Origin: Paenarthrobacter sp. AR 02
GTDB taxonomy: Bacteria; Actinomycetota; Actinomycetes; Actinomycetales; Micrococcaceae
Direction of reading: 5' to 3'
NCBI RefSeq assembly: GCF_021538675.1
Contig: NZ_JAJUKH010000001.1
Coordinates: forward strand, 868,001 to 932,000
DNA length: 64,000 nucleotides
The notes under the pieces are model-generated. The model ran no database searches and was not told the DNA's origin. It saw only the letters and a program-made list of their open reading frames with translations. The translations under genes and the position numbers were made by a program. This document shows, one piece after another, positions 7,811 to 17,297 of the stretch. Numbering within the stretch: position 1 is the stretch's first letter; every line of letters starts with the position of its first letter.

Positions 7811-9375
7811 TTGGCACCATCCCTCTGCGGCAACGCCGGAACCTCCACCGAATCACCCAGGACAGAATGGATATAAGCCGAGCGGTCCAGCATGATCTCC
7901 GCTGATCCGTCCGCGAGGTGGAAGAGCGGCCCGGCAAACACCGTCAACGCCACCCCGAAAACCACCAGTCCCGCCGTCGAACCGACCATGGTCCGCGGGA
8001 GCACCCCAACGTTCCCGCTGGCCAACAGCACAGGATCCGGGTATTCAGCGTCCTCGGGCTTGCGCCAGAAGGCCCTGTTCCAGACCCTGGCGATTGCCAG
8101 CAACGTCAGCAGGCTCGTGACCACGCCGCCGACCACCAAAGTGATCGCCAGCGGGGTGCCCAGTTCCACGCCTGCCTGCAGGAGGCCCAACTTGCCAAGG
8201 AAGCCGGAGAAGGGCGGGATGCCCGCCAAATTCATGGCTGGAACGAAGAACAAGAGGGCCAGCAGCGGCGAGAGTTTGGCCAAACCGCCCAGCCGGTCGA
8301 TGGACGAACTGCCGCCCCGGCGCTCGATAAGGCCGGTCACCAGGAACAGGCTGGTCTGCACCGTAATGTGGTGCGCCACGTAGAAGACAGCGGCACCCAG
8401 GCCGGCCACGGAACTCATGGCGAGGCCGAACACCATGTAGCCGATGTGGCTCACCAACGTGAAGGACAGGAGACGTTTGATGTCGCTTTGGGCCAACGCG
8501 CCCAAGATACCCACCACCATGGTCAGCAACGCCACCACCATCAGGGGAACGTTGAGGGTATCCCCCGGGAACAGCAACGTCTCCGTGCGGACCATGGCAT
8601 AAACGCCCACCTTGGTAAGCAACCCGGCGAACACCGCGGTCACGGGGGCAGGCGCTGTTGGGTATGAGTCGGGAAGCCAGAAGGACAGCGGGAACACAGC
8701 GGCCTTGATGCCGAACGCCACCAGCAACATAACGTGCAGGAGGTTCTGGGTGCCTTGGTCCAATTCGGCGAGCTTTACCGCAAGGTCGGCCATGGTGATG
8801 GTTCCGGTGGCACCGTAAATCATGGCGATGGCCACCAGGAACAACACGGACGACACCACCGAGACAACCACGTACGTGACGCCGGCCCGGATACGTGGGC
8901 CCGTCCCGCCCAAGGTCATCAGGACGTAGCTTGCCGTGAGCAGGATCTCGAAGCCAACGTAAAGGTTGAAGAGGTCGCCGGTGAGGAACGCGTTGGACAC
9001 GCCCGCCACCAGGATCAGGTAGGTGGGGTGGAAGATCGAGACCGGTGCTTCCTGGTCGCCGTCAGCCATGCCCTGGCCGGTGGCGTAGATCAACACTGCC
9101 AGGCTCACCACCGTTGAGACAACCAGCATCAGCGAGGAGAACTGGTCCACAACCAGCACCACACCCCACGGAGGCAGCCAACCACCCAGGGTGACGGACG
9201 TGGTACCGCCGTTCCATACGGAAACCAGGAGCAGGCACTCGAGCAGGAGAGTCACGCTGAGGATGCCGATGCTCACCGCCCGCTGCGCAGAGTGGTGCCT
9301 GATCAACAGGAATGCGAGAGCTGCACCCAGGATCGGCAGGAGGACAGCGAGCGGCGACAGGTTCGCGAGGTTCAC
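7807..9375 (-). CDS. mrpD: Na+/H+ antiporter subunit D (NuoM/N-like)
   Basis: A 522-residue protein with about 14 predicted helices, related to the proton-pumping subunits of complex I. Family segments include YVGFEILLTASYVLMTLGG (the key Glu of helix 5), GIKAAVFPLSFWLPDSYPTA (helix 7 Lys) and ALAQSDIKRLLSFTLVSHIG. It overlaps mrpC upstream and mrpE downstream by 4 bp. It should form one of the two main ion-conducting modules of Mrp. Confidence 0.95.
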   Translation of the reverse strand: MNLANLSPLAVLLPILGAALAFLLIRHHSAQRAVSIGILSVTLLLECLLLVSVWNGGTTSVTLGGWLPPWGVVLVVDQFSSLMLVVSTVVSLAVLIYATGQGMADGDQEAPVSIFHPTYLILVAGVSNAFLTGDLFNLYVGFEILLTASYVLMTLGGTGPRIRAGVTYVVVSVVSSVLFLVAIAMIYGATGTITMADLAVKLAELDQGTQNLLHVMLLVAFGIKAAVFPLSFWLPDSYPTAPAPVTAVFAGLLTKVGVYAMVRTETLLFPGDTLNVPLMVVALLTMVVGILGALAQSDIKRLLSFTLVSHIGYMVFGLAMSSVAGLGAAVFYVAHHITVQTSLFLVTGLIERRGGSSSIDRLGGLAKLSPLLALLFFVPAMNLAGIPPFSGFLGKLGLLQAGVELGTPLAITLVVGGVVTSLLTLLAIARVWNRAFWRKPEDAEYPDPVLLASGNVGVLPRTMVGSTAGLVVFGVALTVFAGPLFHLADGSAEIMLDRSAYIHSVLGDSVEVPALPQRDGAK

Positions 9376-9872
9376 GCGCTGCCTCCTTCCTGGGTGGTAC
9401 TGGTGTGCGGCTTCTCCGTGGCTTCCGGATGGCTCCGGTCCGTCGTCGTGGTGGGTGTTACGGCGAACTCCGACGTTTCCAAAGGAACAATGGCGTCATC
9501 CTCGGCGTCGAAGCTCGGAGTCTTGGCCACGCGGACGTCCTCAAGGTCGTCCTGGATCTCGTCCTGGCGGGCCAGGACCCACGTCCGGTAGATGATGCCC
9601 AGCATGAAAGCGGTCACCGCGAACGAGATCACGATCGACGTCAGGATCAGTGCCTGCGGCAAGGGATCGCTGTAGGCCTCGGGGTTCGTTTCCTTGCTGA
9701 ACAGGGGTGCCAGCCCTGCGTAGCCTCCGGTGCTCAGGATCAGGATGTTGGTGGCATTGGCCAGCAACATCAATCCCAACAGCACACGCGTCAGGCTGCG
9801 TTCAAGGATCAGGTAGATGCCGCAGGCGTAGAGCACGCCCATGACGATCAGCAGGGTCAGGTTGATGCTCAT
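9372..9872 (-). CDS. mrpC: Na+/H+ antiporter subunit C (NuoK-like)
   Basis: A 166-residue protein. Three helices are visible, with GIYLILERSLTRVLLGLMLL and ANATNILILSTGG, the MrpC/NuoK core. After helix 3 (ILTSIVISFAVTAFMLGI) comes a hydrophilic tail of about 55 residues rich in Asp, Glu, Thr and Pro. That tail is longer than in Bacillus MrpC (about 110 residues in total) and fits actinobacterial homologues. Overlaps mrpA and mrpD by 4 bp. Confidence 0.93.
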   Translation of the reverse strand: MSINLTLLIVMGVLYACGIYLILERSLTRVLLGLMLLANATNILILSTGGYAGLAPLFSKETNPEAYSDPLPQALILTSIVISFAVTAFMLGIIYRTWVLARQDEIQDDLEDVRVAKTPSFDAEDDAIVPLETSEFAVTPTTTTDRSHPEATEKPHTSTTQEGGSA

Positions 9873-12800
9873 GCGGTACCTTTCCCGGATGCGGCCGATT
9901 CGGCTGCTTCTTGGGCCAGCCCGCCGGCGTCTTCCTCTGCCAGCGAATTTTGGCCTTCAAAATGTTCGTCGATCTCGGCGCCCAGACTGCGGAGGACGTC
10001 AAGGGCCAAGCCCACCACCACGATGTACACGCCAATATCGAAAATGGTCGAGGTGACGAACTTGATGTTGCCGAACACCGGCAGCCAGAACTCGATAATC
10101 GCGCTTTGGAAAACCTGCCCGCCCAGGAAGAGCGGAACGACGCCGGAGGCCGCCGCCGTCGCAAGACCCGTCCCCAAAAGGGTTCCGGCACTTACTGTCG
10201 CTGCCTCGCTCAACTCGAACCGTCCACCAGCCAGGTAACGGATGGTCAGGGCGAGTCCCGCGGTGAGGCCGCCCGCGAAGCCGCCACCGGGCAGGTTATG
10301 CCCAGCCAGGAGAAGGTAAAGGGAGAACACGATCATCGAGTGGAAGATCAGCCGGGTCACCACTTCGAAGATGATCGAACGCCGCTCCGGCGCCAAGGTG
10401 CGGCCGGCCACGAGCCAGGCGTCGCGGGTCACGCCGGTGAACTTTTTCGCCACGGCCAGCGTGGCATCGGCCCGGGAACCGCGTTCGACGCCGGTGCGGC
10501 GCCCCACGCTGCCTTCGGGCACCGCTTCGGAGGTCTTGATCCGGTCGCCACGGCTGCGGACGAAGATCAGGCTGGCGACACCCGTGGCCGCAATAGCCAA
10601 CACGGAGATCTCACCAAAGGTGTCCCATGCACGGATGTCCACGAGGGTCACGTTGACCACGTTCAATCCCCCGCCGCCTTCGTAGGCCAAGCGCGGGAAA
10701 TCCAGGGAAACAGGCGTTGCCACGCGGGCGCCCATGGCGTAGATCGCGACGAAGATCATGGTGATGCCGAACGCTGCACCGATGATCACACGGATCACCC
10801 TTAGCCTGCCTCCGGTCCTGTCCCGCAGCTCCGCGGGGAGGCTGCGCATGGCCAGCACGAAGGCCACCAGCACAATGGTCTCCACCAGCATCTGCGTCAG
10901 GGCCAGGTCCGGTGCACCCTGCAGCGCGAACATGAGGGCGATTCCGTAGCCCGTCACGGACACCATGAGCACGGCAAGGAAGCGCTTGTTGGCGCGAACG
11001 GCCGCAAGAGCTCCCACCACGATGCCCGCACCGGCCACTATCTGCAGCGGGGAATTGGGGTCGATGAAATAGATGCCCTCCGGCAAGGGCTTGTTGGCCA
11101 TGATCAGCGCCGTGGCCGGGACCGCGAACGCGACCGTCAGGATGACAGCCAGGTAGAAGTACAGCGAACCACGCTGGGTACGGCCCGTGACCCACACGGC
11201 AATATCGTCCAAGGCGCCGATAGTGTTTTGGTAGGCGCGGTCGCCGTCCACCCAGTCCGGGACCAGGCCTTGGGCGCGGGCAACGAGATTGCGGCCGTAG
11301 AACATCGCGGCGCCGGCCGCGAACGTTATCGCGGTCAGGCCCAAAGCCGGGGTGACGCCGTGCCACAAAGCCAAGTGTCCGGCGTCGACCGCGTCCGGAC
11401 GGTCGGCGAACAATGCCGCGTAAGGCTGGATCCACGTATCCACCGGCACGGGCCACACGCCGTAGGCGATCGTGAGCAGGCTCAAGATGGCGGGGGCTGC
11501 AAGAAATGCGGGTTTGATGGGCTTGAACGGTGTGGGCTCCACACCGGGCTTCGTGGCGAAGGCTCCCCACATGAACCGGGCACTGTAGGCGAAGGTGAGG
11601 ATCGATCCCACCACCAGGCCAACCAGTATCCAGATACCCCACACAGGTGCGTCATGGCCTGTTCCGTAGTGGACGAATGCCTCAAAGACCGACTCCTTGG
11701 CCACGAAACCTGCCAAGGGCGGGACGCCGGCCATGGACGCTGCGGCGATTGCGGCCACAACACCCAATGCCCGCGAAGACCGGAAAACACCGGATAGCTT
11801 ACGGATATCGCGGGTGCCGGACTGGTGGTCGATGATGCCCACCACCAGGAAGAGCGCCGCTTTGAACAGGCCGTGAGCCAGAAGAAGCCCGAGCCCCGCC
11901 AGCGCAGCATCGGGACGCCCGAGCCCCACCACCATGGTCAGGAAGCCGAGTTGGCTGACCGTGCCGTAGGCGAGGATGAGCTTGATGTCGGTCTGCCTGA
12001 GCGCCCGGTAACCGCCAACAAGCATGGTGGCCAGGCCAAGCCCCAGGACCACGGGCAGCCAGAACTGCGATTCGGCAAACCCAGGGGCCAAACGGGCCAC
12101 AATGTAGATGCCCGCCTTCACCATGGCGGCCGCGTGCAGGTAGGCGCTCACGGGAGTAGGGGCAGCCATCGCGCCCGGCAGCCAGAAATGGAACGGAACC
12201 AGCGCCGATTTGGTCACCGCACCAGCCAGGACAAGCACGACGGCGGCAGCAACCGCCCCCTGCATGGGCCCGGCCATGAGGGACCCGGCTTGGTCCAGGA
12301 TGGTTGAAATGCGGTACGTTCCCGCGGCCTGGCCCAGGATGATGAGGCCCACCAGCATGGCAAGGCCACCGGCTGTGGTGACCATCAGGGCTTGAAGCGC
12401 CGATCGGCGGGCGGCCAGACGGGTCCGGGCGTAGCCGATCAACAGGTAGGACAGGATGGTGGTGAGCTCCCAGAAAATGAAGAGCATCAGGAGGTCATCG
12501 GAGGTAACCAAACCGAACATGGCTCCCGCAAAGGCGAGGAGTTGGGCGCCGAATCCACCAAGATCGGGATCTTTGTCCTTGAAGTACCGGGCGCAATAGA
12601 CCAGCACCAATGAACCCACCCCGAGGATCAGCAAGGACATCACCCATGCCAGGGGGTCCATACGGAACGCGAGCTCAAGCTTCAGCGTGGGTATCCACGG
12701 CAGGATCTCTTCTATGCCGCCGGTGGAATATGCGGATTCATACTGGAAAAGCAGCCACACGAATGCCGCCGCGGGAACCGCAGCCAGGACGTAGAACGCG

Positions 12801-12874
12801 TTCCGGCCCAATTTGCGGAAGATCAAGGGCGCCACAGTTGCCGCTACAAAGGTGATGGCGAGAACTGTGATCAC
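9869..12874 (-). CDS. mrpA: Na+/H+ antiporter subunit A with fused MrpB domain
   Basis: A 1001-residue membrane protein and first gene of the operon. GTG start 12874 is preceded by GCGGAG with 6 nt spacing. The N-terminal half is NuoL-like: FWELTTILSYLLIGY, TKSALVPFHFWLPGAMAAPT and LAYGTVSQLGFLTMV. The middle has the MrpA-specific extension (DLALTQMLVETIVLVAFVLA). The last 170 residues are an MrpB domain: RLIFHSMIVFSLYLLLAGHN followed by LPGGGFAGGLTAGLALTIRY. A and B are separate genes in Bacillus, and the fused form is common in Actinobacteria. It probably forms the second ion channel module and carries the cation site. Confidence 0.95.
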   Translation of the reverse strand: MITVLAITFVAATVAPLIFRKLGRNAFYVLAAVPAAAFVWLLFQYESAYSTGGIEEILPWIPTLKLELAFRMDPLAWVMSLLILGVGSLVLVYCARYFKDKDPDLGGFGAQLLAFAGAMFGLVTSDDLLMLFIFWELTTILSYLLIGYARTRLAARRSALQALMVTTAGGLAMLVGLIILGQAAGTYRISTILDQAGSLMAGPMQGAVAAAVVLVLAGAVTKSALVPFHFWLPGAMAAPTPVSAYLHAAAMVKAGIYIVARLAPGFAESQFWLPVVLGLGLATMLVGGYRALRQTDIKLILAYGTVSQLGFLTMVVGLGRPDAALAGLGLLLAHGLFKAALFLVVGIIDHQSGTRDIRKLSGVFRSSRALGVVAAIAAASMAGVPPLAGFVAKESVFEAFVHYGTGHDAPVWGIWILVGLVVGSILTFAYSARFMWGAFATKPGVEPTPFKPIKPAFLAAPAILSLLTIAYGVWPVPVDTWIQPYAALFADRPDAVDAGHLALWHGVTPALGLTAITFAAGAAMFYGRNLVARAQGLVPDWVDGDRAYQNTIGALDDIAVWVTGRTQRGSLYFYLAVILTVAFAVPATALIMANKPLPEGIYFIDPNSPLQIVAGAGIVVGALAAVRANKRFLAVLMVSVTGYGIALMFALQGAPDLALTQMLVETIVLVAFVLAMRSLPAELRDRTGGRLRVIRVIIGAAFGITMIFVAIYAMGARVATPVSLDFPRLAYEGGGGLNVVNVTLVDIRAWDTFGEISVLAIAATGVASLIFVRSRGDRIKTSEAVPEGSVGRRTGVERGSRADATLAVAKKFTGVTRDAWLVAGRTLAPERRSIIFEVVTRLIFHSMIVFSLYLLLAGHNLPGGGFAGGLTAGLALTIRYLAGGRFELSEAATVSAGTLLGTGLATAAASGVVPLFLGGQVFQSAIIEFWLPVFGNIKFVTSTIFDIGVYIVVVGLALDVLRSLGAEIDEHFEGQNSLAEEDAGGLAQEAAESAASGKGTA

Positions 12875-13033
12875 TGTTTTCTCCGCAAAGTCAGGAACGA
12901 ATTGTCAAAAGTTGGAGCAAGCGGTCATACGTCGGGTTCGGTTCATACAGTTTATCAAGGGGCACGGACAGTCATATCCACATAGGGTCTGTCATGCCAG
13001 CGCTGTTCGCGTGCTCCCGATAGCATTCAAGCT

Positions 13034-14434
13034 ATGAACGCGGCTGCAGTTCCAGAAACCCACCCATCGTCCGAGCTCGCCTCCGGTCCCGTCGCGTCAA
13101 AGAAGGGCCAGATCCTTGCTTGGGCCTCCTGGGATTGGGGTTCGGCAGCCTTCAATGCGGTGATGACCACCTTTGTTTTCACCGTCTACCTGACATCGAA
13201 TGCTTTCGGCGGAGAAGACGCAGCGTCGGCAGCGTTGGGAGCCGCCTTGGCGATCGCGGGCCTCGCCATTGCCCTGCTTGCTCCCGTGACAGGTCAGCGG
13301 TCGGATGCGGGCGGTCGGCGCAAGCTGTGGCTCGGGGTCAACACTGCCGCCACTGCGGTCCTCACGGCGCTGTGCTTCTTCGTCTTCCCCCGCCCGGAGT
13401 TTCTCTTGCTGGGCGTCTGCCTCATTGCACTGGCCAACATCTTCTTCGAGTTCGCAGGCGTCAATTACAACGCCATGCTCGCCCAGATCTCGACGCCGCG
13501 GAATATCGGCAAGGTCAGCGGCTTCGGTTGGGGCATGGGATACCTCGGCGGAATCGTGGCGCTCCTGCTGGTGCTCCAACTCTTTGTCCAGCCGTCGTTT
13601 GAATGGTTCGGTGCGTCCACCCAGGACTCCCTCAACATCCGGCTCGTCGCGATTTTCTCGGCACTCTGGTTTTTCATCTTTGCCCTGCCGGTCATGTTCG
13701 CGGTACCCGAAGTATCCGTGAAAAAAGCAACCGCCTCGCTGGGATTCTTCGCGTCCTACAAGTTGCTCATCCGGCGCATCGCGGCCATCTATCGGACCAG
13801 CCCGCACACCATCTACTTCCTGCTCTCCAGTGCCATCTTCCGCGACGGCCTGGCCGCCGTGTTCACCTTCGGCGGCGTCATCGCGGCGGGCACCTTCGGT
13901 TTTGAGCTCAAGGACGTCATCTTCTTTGCGATCTTCGGCAACGTTGTCGCAGCAGTCGGTGCCATCATCGGCGGCTTCCTTGACGACAGGATCGGTCCCA
14001 AGGCCGTCATCGTCCTGTCTTTGGTGGGCCTCCTCGTGGCAGGTACGCTCATCCTGGTCTTGGGCAACGGGGACTACGTGTTCTTCGGCAAAGACTGGCC
14101 GGGGTCCGCCACGTTCTGGGTCTTCGGGCTGATGCTTTGCTTGTTCGTGGGACCTGCCCAGTCATCCTCACGCGCGTATTTGGCCAGGCTTGCACCAGCC
14201 GGCGAATCCGGTGAACTGTTCGGCCTCTACGCCACCACGGGACGTGCCGTGAGCTTCCTGGCTCCTACGCTCTTTACCCTCTGCATCGCCATTGCCTCTC
14301 CCCTTGTTGCGGAGGGTCAGGCCCAACGTTGGGGCATCCTTGGGATCATGGTGGTTCTCCTCGCCGGGCTGTTGGTGATCCTGCCCGTAAAGCCGCCCGC
14401 GAAAGTGGAAATAGCTGTGGTGCCAGAGCGTTAA
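13034..14434 (+). CDS. MFS permease of the UMF1/Atg22-like family
   Basis: A 466-residue protein with about 12 hydrophobic segments. The N-terminal WASWDWGSAAFNAVMTTFVF is typical of the UMF1 group (bacterial relatives of yeast Atg22). VTGQRSDAGGRRKLWL is an MFS loop 2-3 motif, and GGFLDDRIGPKAVIVLSLVG is its second-half counterpart. ATG 13034 follows TAGCAT by 7 nt without a Shine-Dalgarno, so the mRNA is likely leaderless. Substrate is unknown; Atg22 exports amino acids from vacuoles. It stands alone, divergent from mrp by 159 bp. Confidence 0.8.
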   Translation: MNAAAVPETHPSSELASGPVASKKGQILAWASWDWGSAAFNAVMTTFVFTVYLTSNAFGGEDAASAALGAALAIAGLAIALLAPVTGQRSDAGGRRKLWLGVNTAATAVLTALCFFVFPRPEFLLLGVCLIALANIFFEFAGVNYNAMLAQISTPRNIGKVSGFGWGMGYLGGIVALLLVLQLFVQPSFEWFGASTQDSLNIRLVAIFSALWFFIFALPVMFAVPEVSVKKATASLGFFASYKLLIRRIAAIYRTSPHTIYFLLSSAIFRDGLAAVFTFGGVIAAGTFGFELKDVIFFAIFGNVVAAVGAIIGGFLDDRIGPKAVIVLSLVGLLVAGTLILVLGNGDYVFFGKDWPGSATFWVFGLMLCLFVGPAQSSSRAYLARLAPAGESGELFGLYATTGRAVSFLAPTLFTLCIAIASPLVAEGQAQRWGILGIMVVLLAGLLVILPVKPPAKVEIAVVPER

Positions 14435-14482
14435 CTACATAGGACCGGCGGAGGGACCGGTCCCCAGAGTTAGGGTGTAACT

Positions 14483-14965
14483 ATGAATGTGGATGAGACT
14501 GAACTCCCGGGCCTTGGTGTCCGCAAGGATTTCGTCACGGCCTCCGGCCGGCGTATCGGCGTGGTGGAACTGCGGGAAGGTGAAACCCAACTCTTCGTCT
14601 CCACGTGGGACGACCCCGACACGTGCCAGGCGACCATACCCCTGACAGCCGATGAAGCAGCCGCCCTGGGCAACCTCCTCGGCGGCCAGCACATTGCCAT
14701 GCGCCTGGCCGAAGCCCACCGCGAGGTCCCGGGCATCGTCACCCGGCAATTCTCCATTACCCCGGATTCGCCCTTCGTCAACCAGCCCATGGGCAAAGCC
14801 CAGGTTCGTACCCGCAGTGGCGTTTCCATCGTCGCAATCATGCGGGAAGGCGAGGTCGTCCCCTCGCCCGCGCCCGACGTCGTACTCCACACCGGTGACT
14901 TACTTGTAGCAGTCGGCACGCAGGAAGGTCTTGACTCAGCAGCCGACATCCTGCGTAACGGCTAA
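14483..14965 (+). CDS. KhtT-like regulatory subunit of a K+/H+ antiporter (RCK_C domain)
   Basis: A 160-residue cytoplasmic protein. The N-terminal half (LPGLGVRKDFVTASGRRIGV) matches KhtT-type proteins. The C-terminal half is a TrkA-C/RCK_C domain ending HTGDLLVAVGTQEGLDSAAD. Such subunits gate CPA2 antiporters in response to nucleotides or pH. It lies 5 bp upstream of the antiporter gene, in the same operon. TAGGGT (14471-14476) ends 6 nt before ATG 14483 with no ribosome-binding site between, suggesting leaderless translation. Confidence 0.85.
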   Translation: MNVDETELPGLGVRKDFVTASGRRIGVVELREGETQLFVSTWDDPDTCQATIPLTADEAAALGNLLGGQHIAMRLAEAHREVPGIVTRQFSITPDSPFVNQPMGKAQVRTRSGVSIVAIMREGEVVPSPAPDVVLHTGDLLVAVGTQEGLDSAADILRNG

Positions 14966-14970
14966 CCCGG

Positions 14971-16170
14971 ATGGATCCGCTGGCCCTAGCCCTCGTTGAA
15001 CTGGGGGCCGTCGTCTTCTGCCTCGGTCTCCTGGCTCGGTTAGCGGGTCGGATTGGTATGTCGCCCATTCCGCTCTACCTCGTGGGCGGCTTGGCCTTCG
15101 GTGCCGGTGGGTTCGTCAAGCTGGACGGCATGCACGAGTTCTCGCACCTCTCCGGCGAAATCGGCGTCATACTGCTCCTGCTGATGCTCGGACTGGAATA
15201 CACGGCTTCAGAGCTCGTTACCGGGCTGAGGCGCTCCTGGCAGGCTGGCGTCCTGGACTTCATCCTGAACTTCATTCCAGGAGCCGGCATAGCTGTCCTC
15301 CTAGGGTGGGGCCTGGTTGGCGCCATCGTCATGGGCGGCGTCACCTACATCTCCTCGTCTGGCATTGCAGCAAAAGTCATCACCGACCTGGGCCGCATCG
15401 GTAACCGCGAGACGCCGGTGGTGCTGTCCATCCTGGTGTTCGAGGACCTCGCCATGGCCATCTACCTCCCCATCCTCACCGCGATCCTTGCCGGCGTTGG
15501 CTTCCTGGGCGGATTGCAGACCGTGGGCATCGCCCTGGCAGTGGTCACGGTGGTGCTGGTGATCGCCCTCAAGCACGGCCACCGCGTATCCCAAGCAATC
15601 CACAGCGAAAACTCCGAGGTGTTCCTTCTCAACGTGCTGGGTCTCGCCCTCTTGGTAGCAGGCATAGCCTCGGCATTGCAGGTATCGGCCGCTGTGGGTG
15701 CCTTCATGTTGGGCATCGCGATCTCGGGGGCGACCGCCCACAACGCCGTCCGGATCCTGGAACCCTTGCGGGACCTTTTCGCGGCCATCTTCTTCGTGGC
15801 ATTCGGGCTCAACACAGACCCCACGTCCATCCCACCTGTGCTCGGGTGGGCCCTTATCCTCGCCGTGGTCACTACCCTCACCAAGATGCTCACGGGATTC
15901 TGGGCTGCGAAACGTGCCGGCATCGCAGTGCCCGGCCGTTTCCGGGCAGGGGCAGCGCTGATCGCACGCGGCGAGTTCTCCATCGTCATCGCAGGCCTCG
16001 CCGTCACGTCCGGGGCAGTCCCGGGCCAGGTCGCCGCTCTGGCCACGGCGTACGTCCTCATCATGGCCATCCTCGGTCCGCTGGCGGCACGGTTCGTCGA
16101 ACCCGTGGTCAAAGTGTTCCGCAAAACCCCAGGAGCCCCACCCCGCCGCCCCGACCGCGCCCCCGCCTAA
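14971..16170 (+). CDS. Monovalent cation:proton antiporter, CPA2 family (KhtU/KefB-like)
   Basis: A 399-residue protein with about 12 hydrophobic segments. CPA2 features include ALALVELGAVVFCLGLLARL, YLVGGLAFGAGGFVKLDG, EIGVILLLLMLGLEYTASEL and TYISSSGIAAKVITDLGRIG (the discontinuous-helix region). FRAGAALIARGEFSIVIAGL near the C-terminus is the conserved RGEFS motif. No RCK domain is attached, which fits the separate KhtT-like subunit just upstream. It probably exports K+ in exchange for protons. With the nearby mrp operon this gives two cation/proton antiporters within 10 kb. Confidence 0.88.
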   Translation: MDPLALALVELGAVVFCLGLLARLAGRIGMSPIPLYLVGGLAFGAGGFVKLDGMHEFSHLSGEIGVILLLLMLGLEYTASELVTGLRRSWQAGVLDFILNFIPGAGIAVLLGWGLVGAIVMGGVTYISSSGIAAKVITDLGRIGNRETPVVLSILVFEDLAMAIYLPILTAILAGVGFLGGLQTVGIALAVVTVVLVIALKHGHRVSQAIHSENSEVFLLNVLGLALLVAGIASALQVSAAVGAFMLGIAISGATAHNAVRILEPLRDLFAAIFFVAFGLNTDPTSIPPVLGWALILAVVTTLTKMLTGFWAAKRAGIAVPGRFRAGAALIARGEFSIVIAGLAVTSGAVPGQVAALATAYVLIMAILGPLAARFVEPVVKVFRKTPGAPPRRPDRAPA

Positions 16171-16197
16171 GCCACCCCGCCCACCCTCCCCTCCCGC

Positions 16198-16287
16198 CGA
16201 GGGGCGACATCTCACCCCCACCCTCCCCCGAGGGGCGACGTCTCGACTGAATGAGGGCCCGCGAAAGAGCCGAAAGCTAACCCCTCG
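16198..16287. repeat. Cluster of three 17-bp palindrome-like repeats, left of the DUF559 gene
   Basis: Three copies of a unit close to CGAGGGGYGASVTCTCG. Two are forward, at 16198-16214 (CGAGGGGCGACATCTCA) and 16229-16245 (CGAGGGGCGACGTCTCG). One is reversed, at 16271-16287 (CGAAAGCTAACCCCTCG). The reversed copy covers the last codons and TAG stop of the minus-strand DUF559 gene. The same unit recurs at 17298-17387 on the other side of that gene. Confidence 0.75.
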
Positions 16288-17218
16288 GAGACCACCCACC
16301 ACGGATGAGGGCCCGCCGGATGAGCCGGGCAACGCCGTCGTACCCATGCTCGCGAACTTGCTCGACCGTAATCACCACGGAGATCCAGCCGTTTGCTGCG
16401 AGCAAAGCCTCTCGTCGGAGGTCGGATTCCTTCTGCGCGGCGCTGAGGTGATGACCGCCGTCGTAATTTATTGCGACTTTGAACTCCGGAAAGGTGAGAT
16501 CGGGCCACACCACTTCCCGGCCAAAGGGGTCGCGAACGACGTAGCTCAGCACCGGTTCGGGCAGGAACGCGCGGCCAATGGCGAGTCGCAGCCTTGTCTC
16601 TGGGGCGGAATCGGCTCCCACGCGTGCCAATTCCAGCGCCGCACGTGCCTTCCGAATGCCTCGTGCGCCGCGATGCCGATCGACCTGGGCGTTCAAATCC
16701 TCGGCAGAACAGAACGGCACCCTGTTATGCCCAAAGCTTCGCGTCTGCCGACAGATGAAGTGATCCGCGGCCGCAACGAGGTCCTCGAAGGGAAGCACCG
16801 CGGCGAGATCGAGCCATGTCCTGGCAGGACTGGTGACAGGAATGCCGTCCACTTGGCAAACATCCCCACGCGATAGAACCATCCGGTGGCCTCGAACCCC
16901 CTTGCGCTGGGGTCGAAAACTGCCGTCAAGCCTGGTCAAATGCACCAGGAGGTCGTGCTGGGAATCCCACGGCAACGGGCAACCCCACAGTGTCGCCGCG
17001 GTTTCACGGCAGCACACTGCACCCTCACTTAGAGCCGTAAGGAGCCGGGCTGTATGCGCGGGATCCTGCGCCTGGCCCCATGGAACGCGAACTCCCCTGC
17101 TGGCAACGCGGAGATCATCGTTCCACGCCCGGTGGTCCGGGAGGCCGGCAGCTCGTTGTTCGGCGAGCGTGAACGAACGTCCTCGAAGTTCAGGCGGAAG
17201 CGGCGGAGTGATCCTCAT
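16277..17218 (-). CDS. DUF559/Vsr-like endonuclease-fold protein
   Basis: A 313-residue protein from ATG 17218 (MRITPPLPPELRGRSFTLAE); an upstream in-frame start at 17263 is also possible. The N-terminal half resembles the winged-helix segment seen before such domains (FTLAEQRAAGLP, then CCRETAATLWGCPLP). The C-terminal 100 residues look like a DUF559 PD-(D/E)XK fold: WPDLTFPEFKVAINYDGGHH, then KESDLRREALLAANGWISVV. Where active relatives usually read (I/V)EYDG this has INYDG, so the catalytic acid may be lost. Function is unknown. Its stop codon lies inside one of the flanking palindromic repeats. Confidence 0.65.
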   Translation of the reverse strand: MRITPPLPPELRGRSFTLAEQRAAGLPDHRAWNDDLRVASRGVRVPWGQAQDPAHTARLLTALSEGAVCCRETAATLWGCPLPWDSQHDLLVHLTRLDGSFRPQRKGVRGHRMVLSRGDVCQVDGIPVTSPARTWLDLAAVLPFEDLVAAADHFICRQTRSFGHNRVPFCSAEDLNAQVDRHRGARGIRKARAALELARVGADSAPETRLRLAIGRAFLPEPVLSYVVRDPFGREVVWPDLTFPEFKVAINYDGGHHLSAAQKESDLRREALLAANGWISVVITVEQVREHGYDGVARLIRRALIRGGWSPRG

Positions 17219-17297
17219 CAGCCATTGTTGGCACGTTTGAGCAGCACCTATGGGGTTACCCACAGTGTGGAGGGATAGTGGGGCCTTGGGACCTCAT

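Noticed and set aside
9911-12307. Several 130-300 codon plus-strand frames over mrpA
   Set aside because: All lie antisense to the 1001-residue MrpA, whose motifs are unambiguous.
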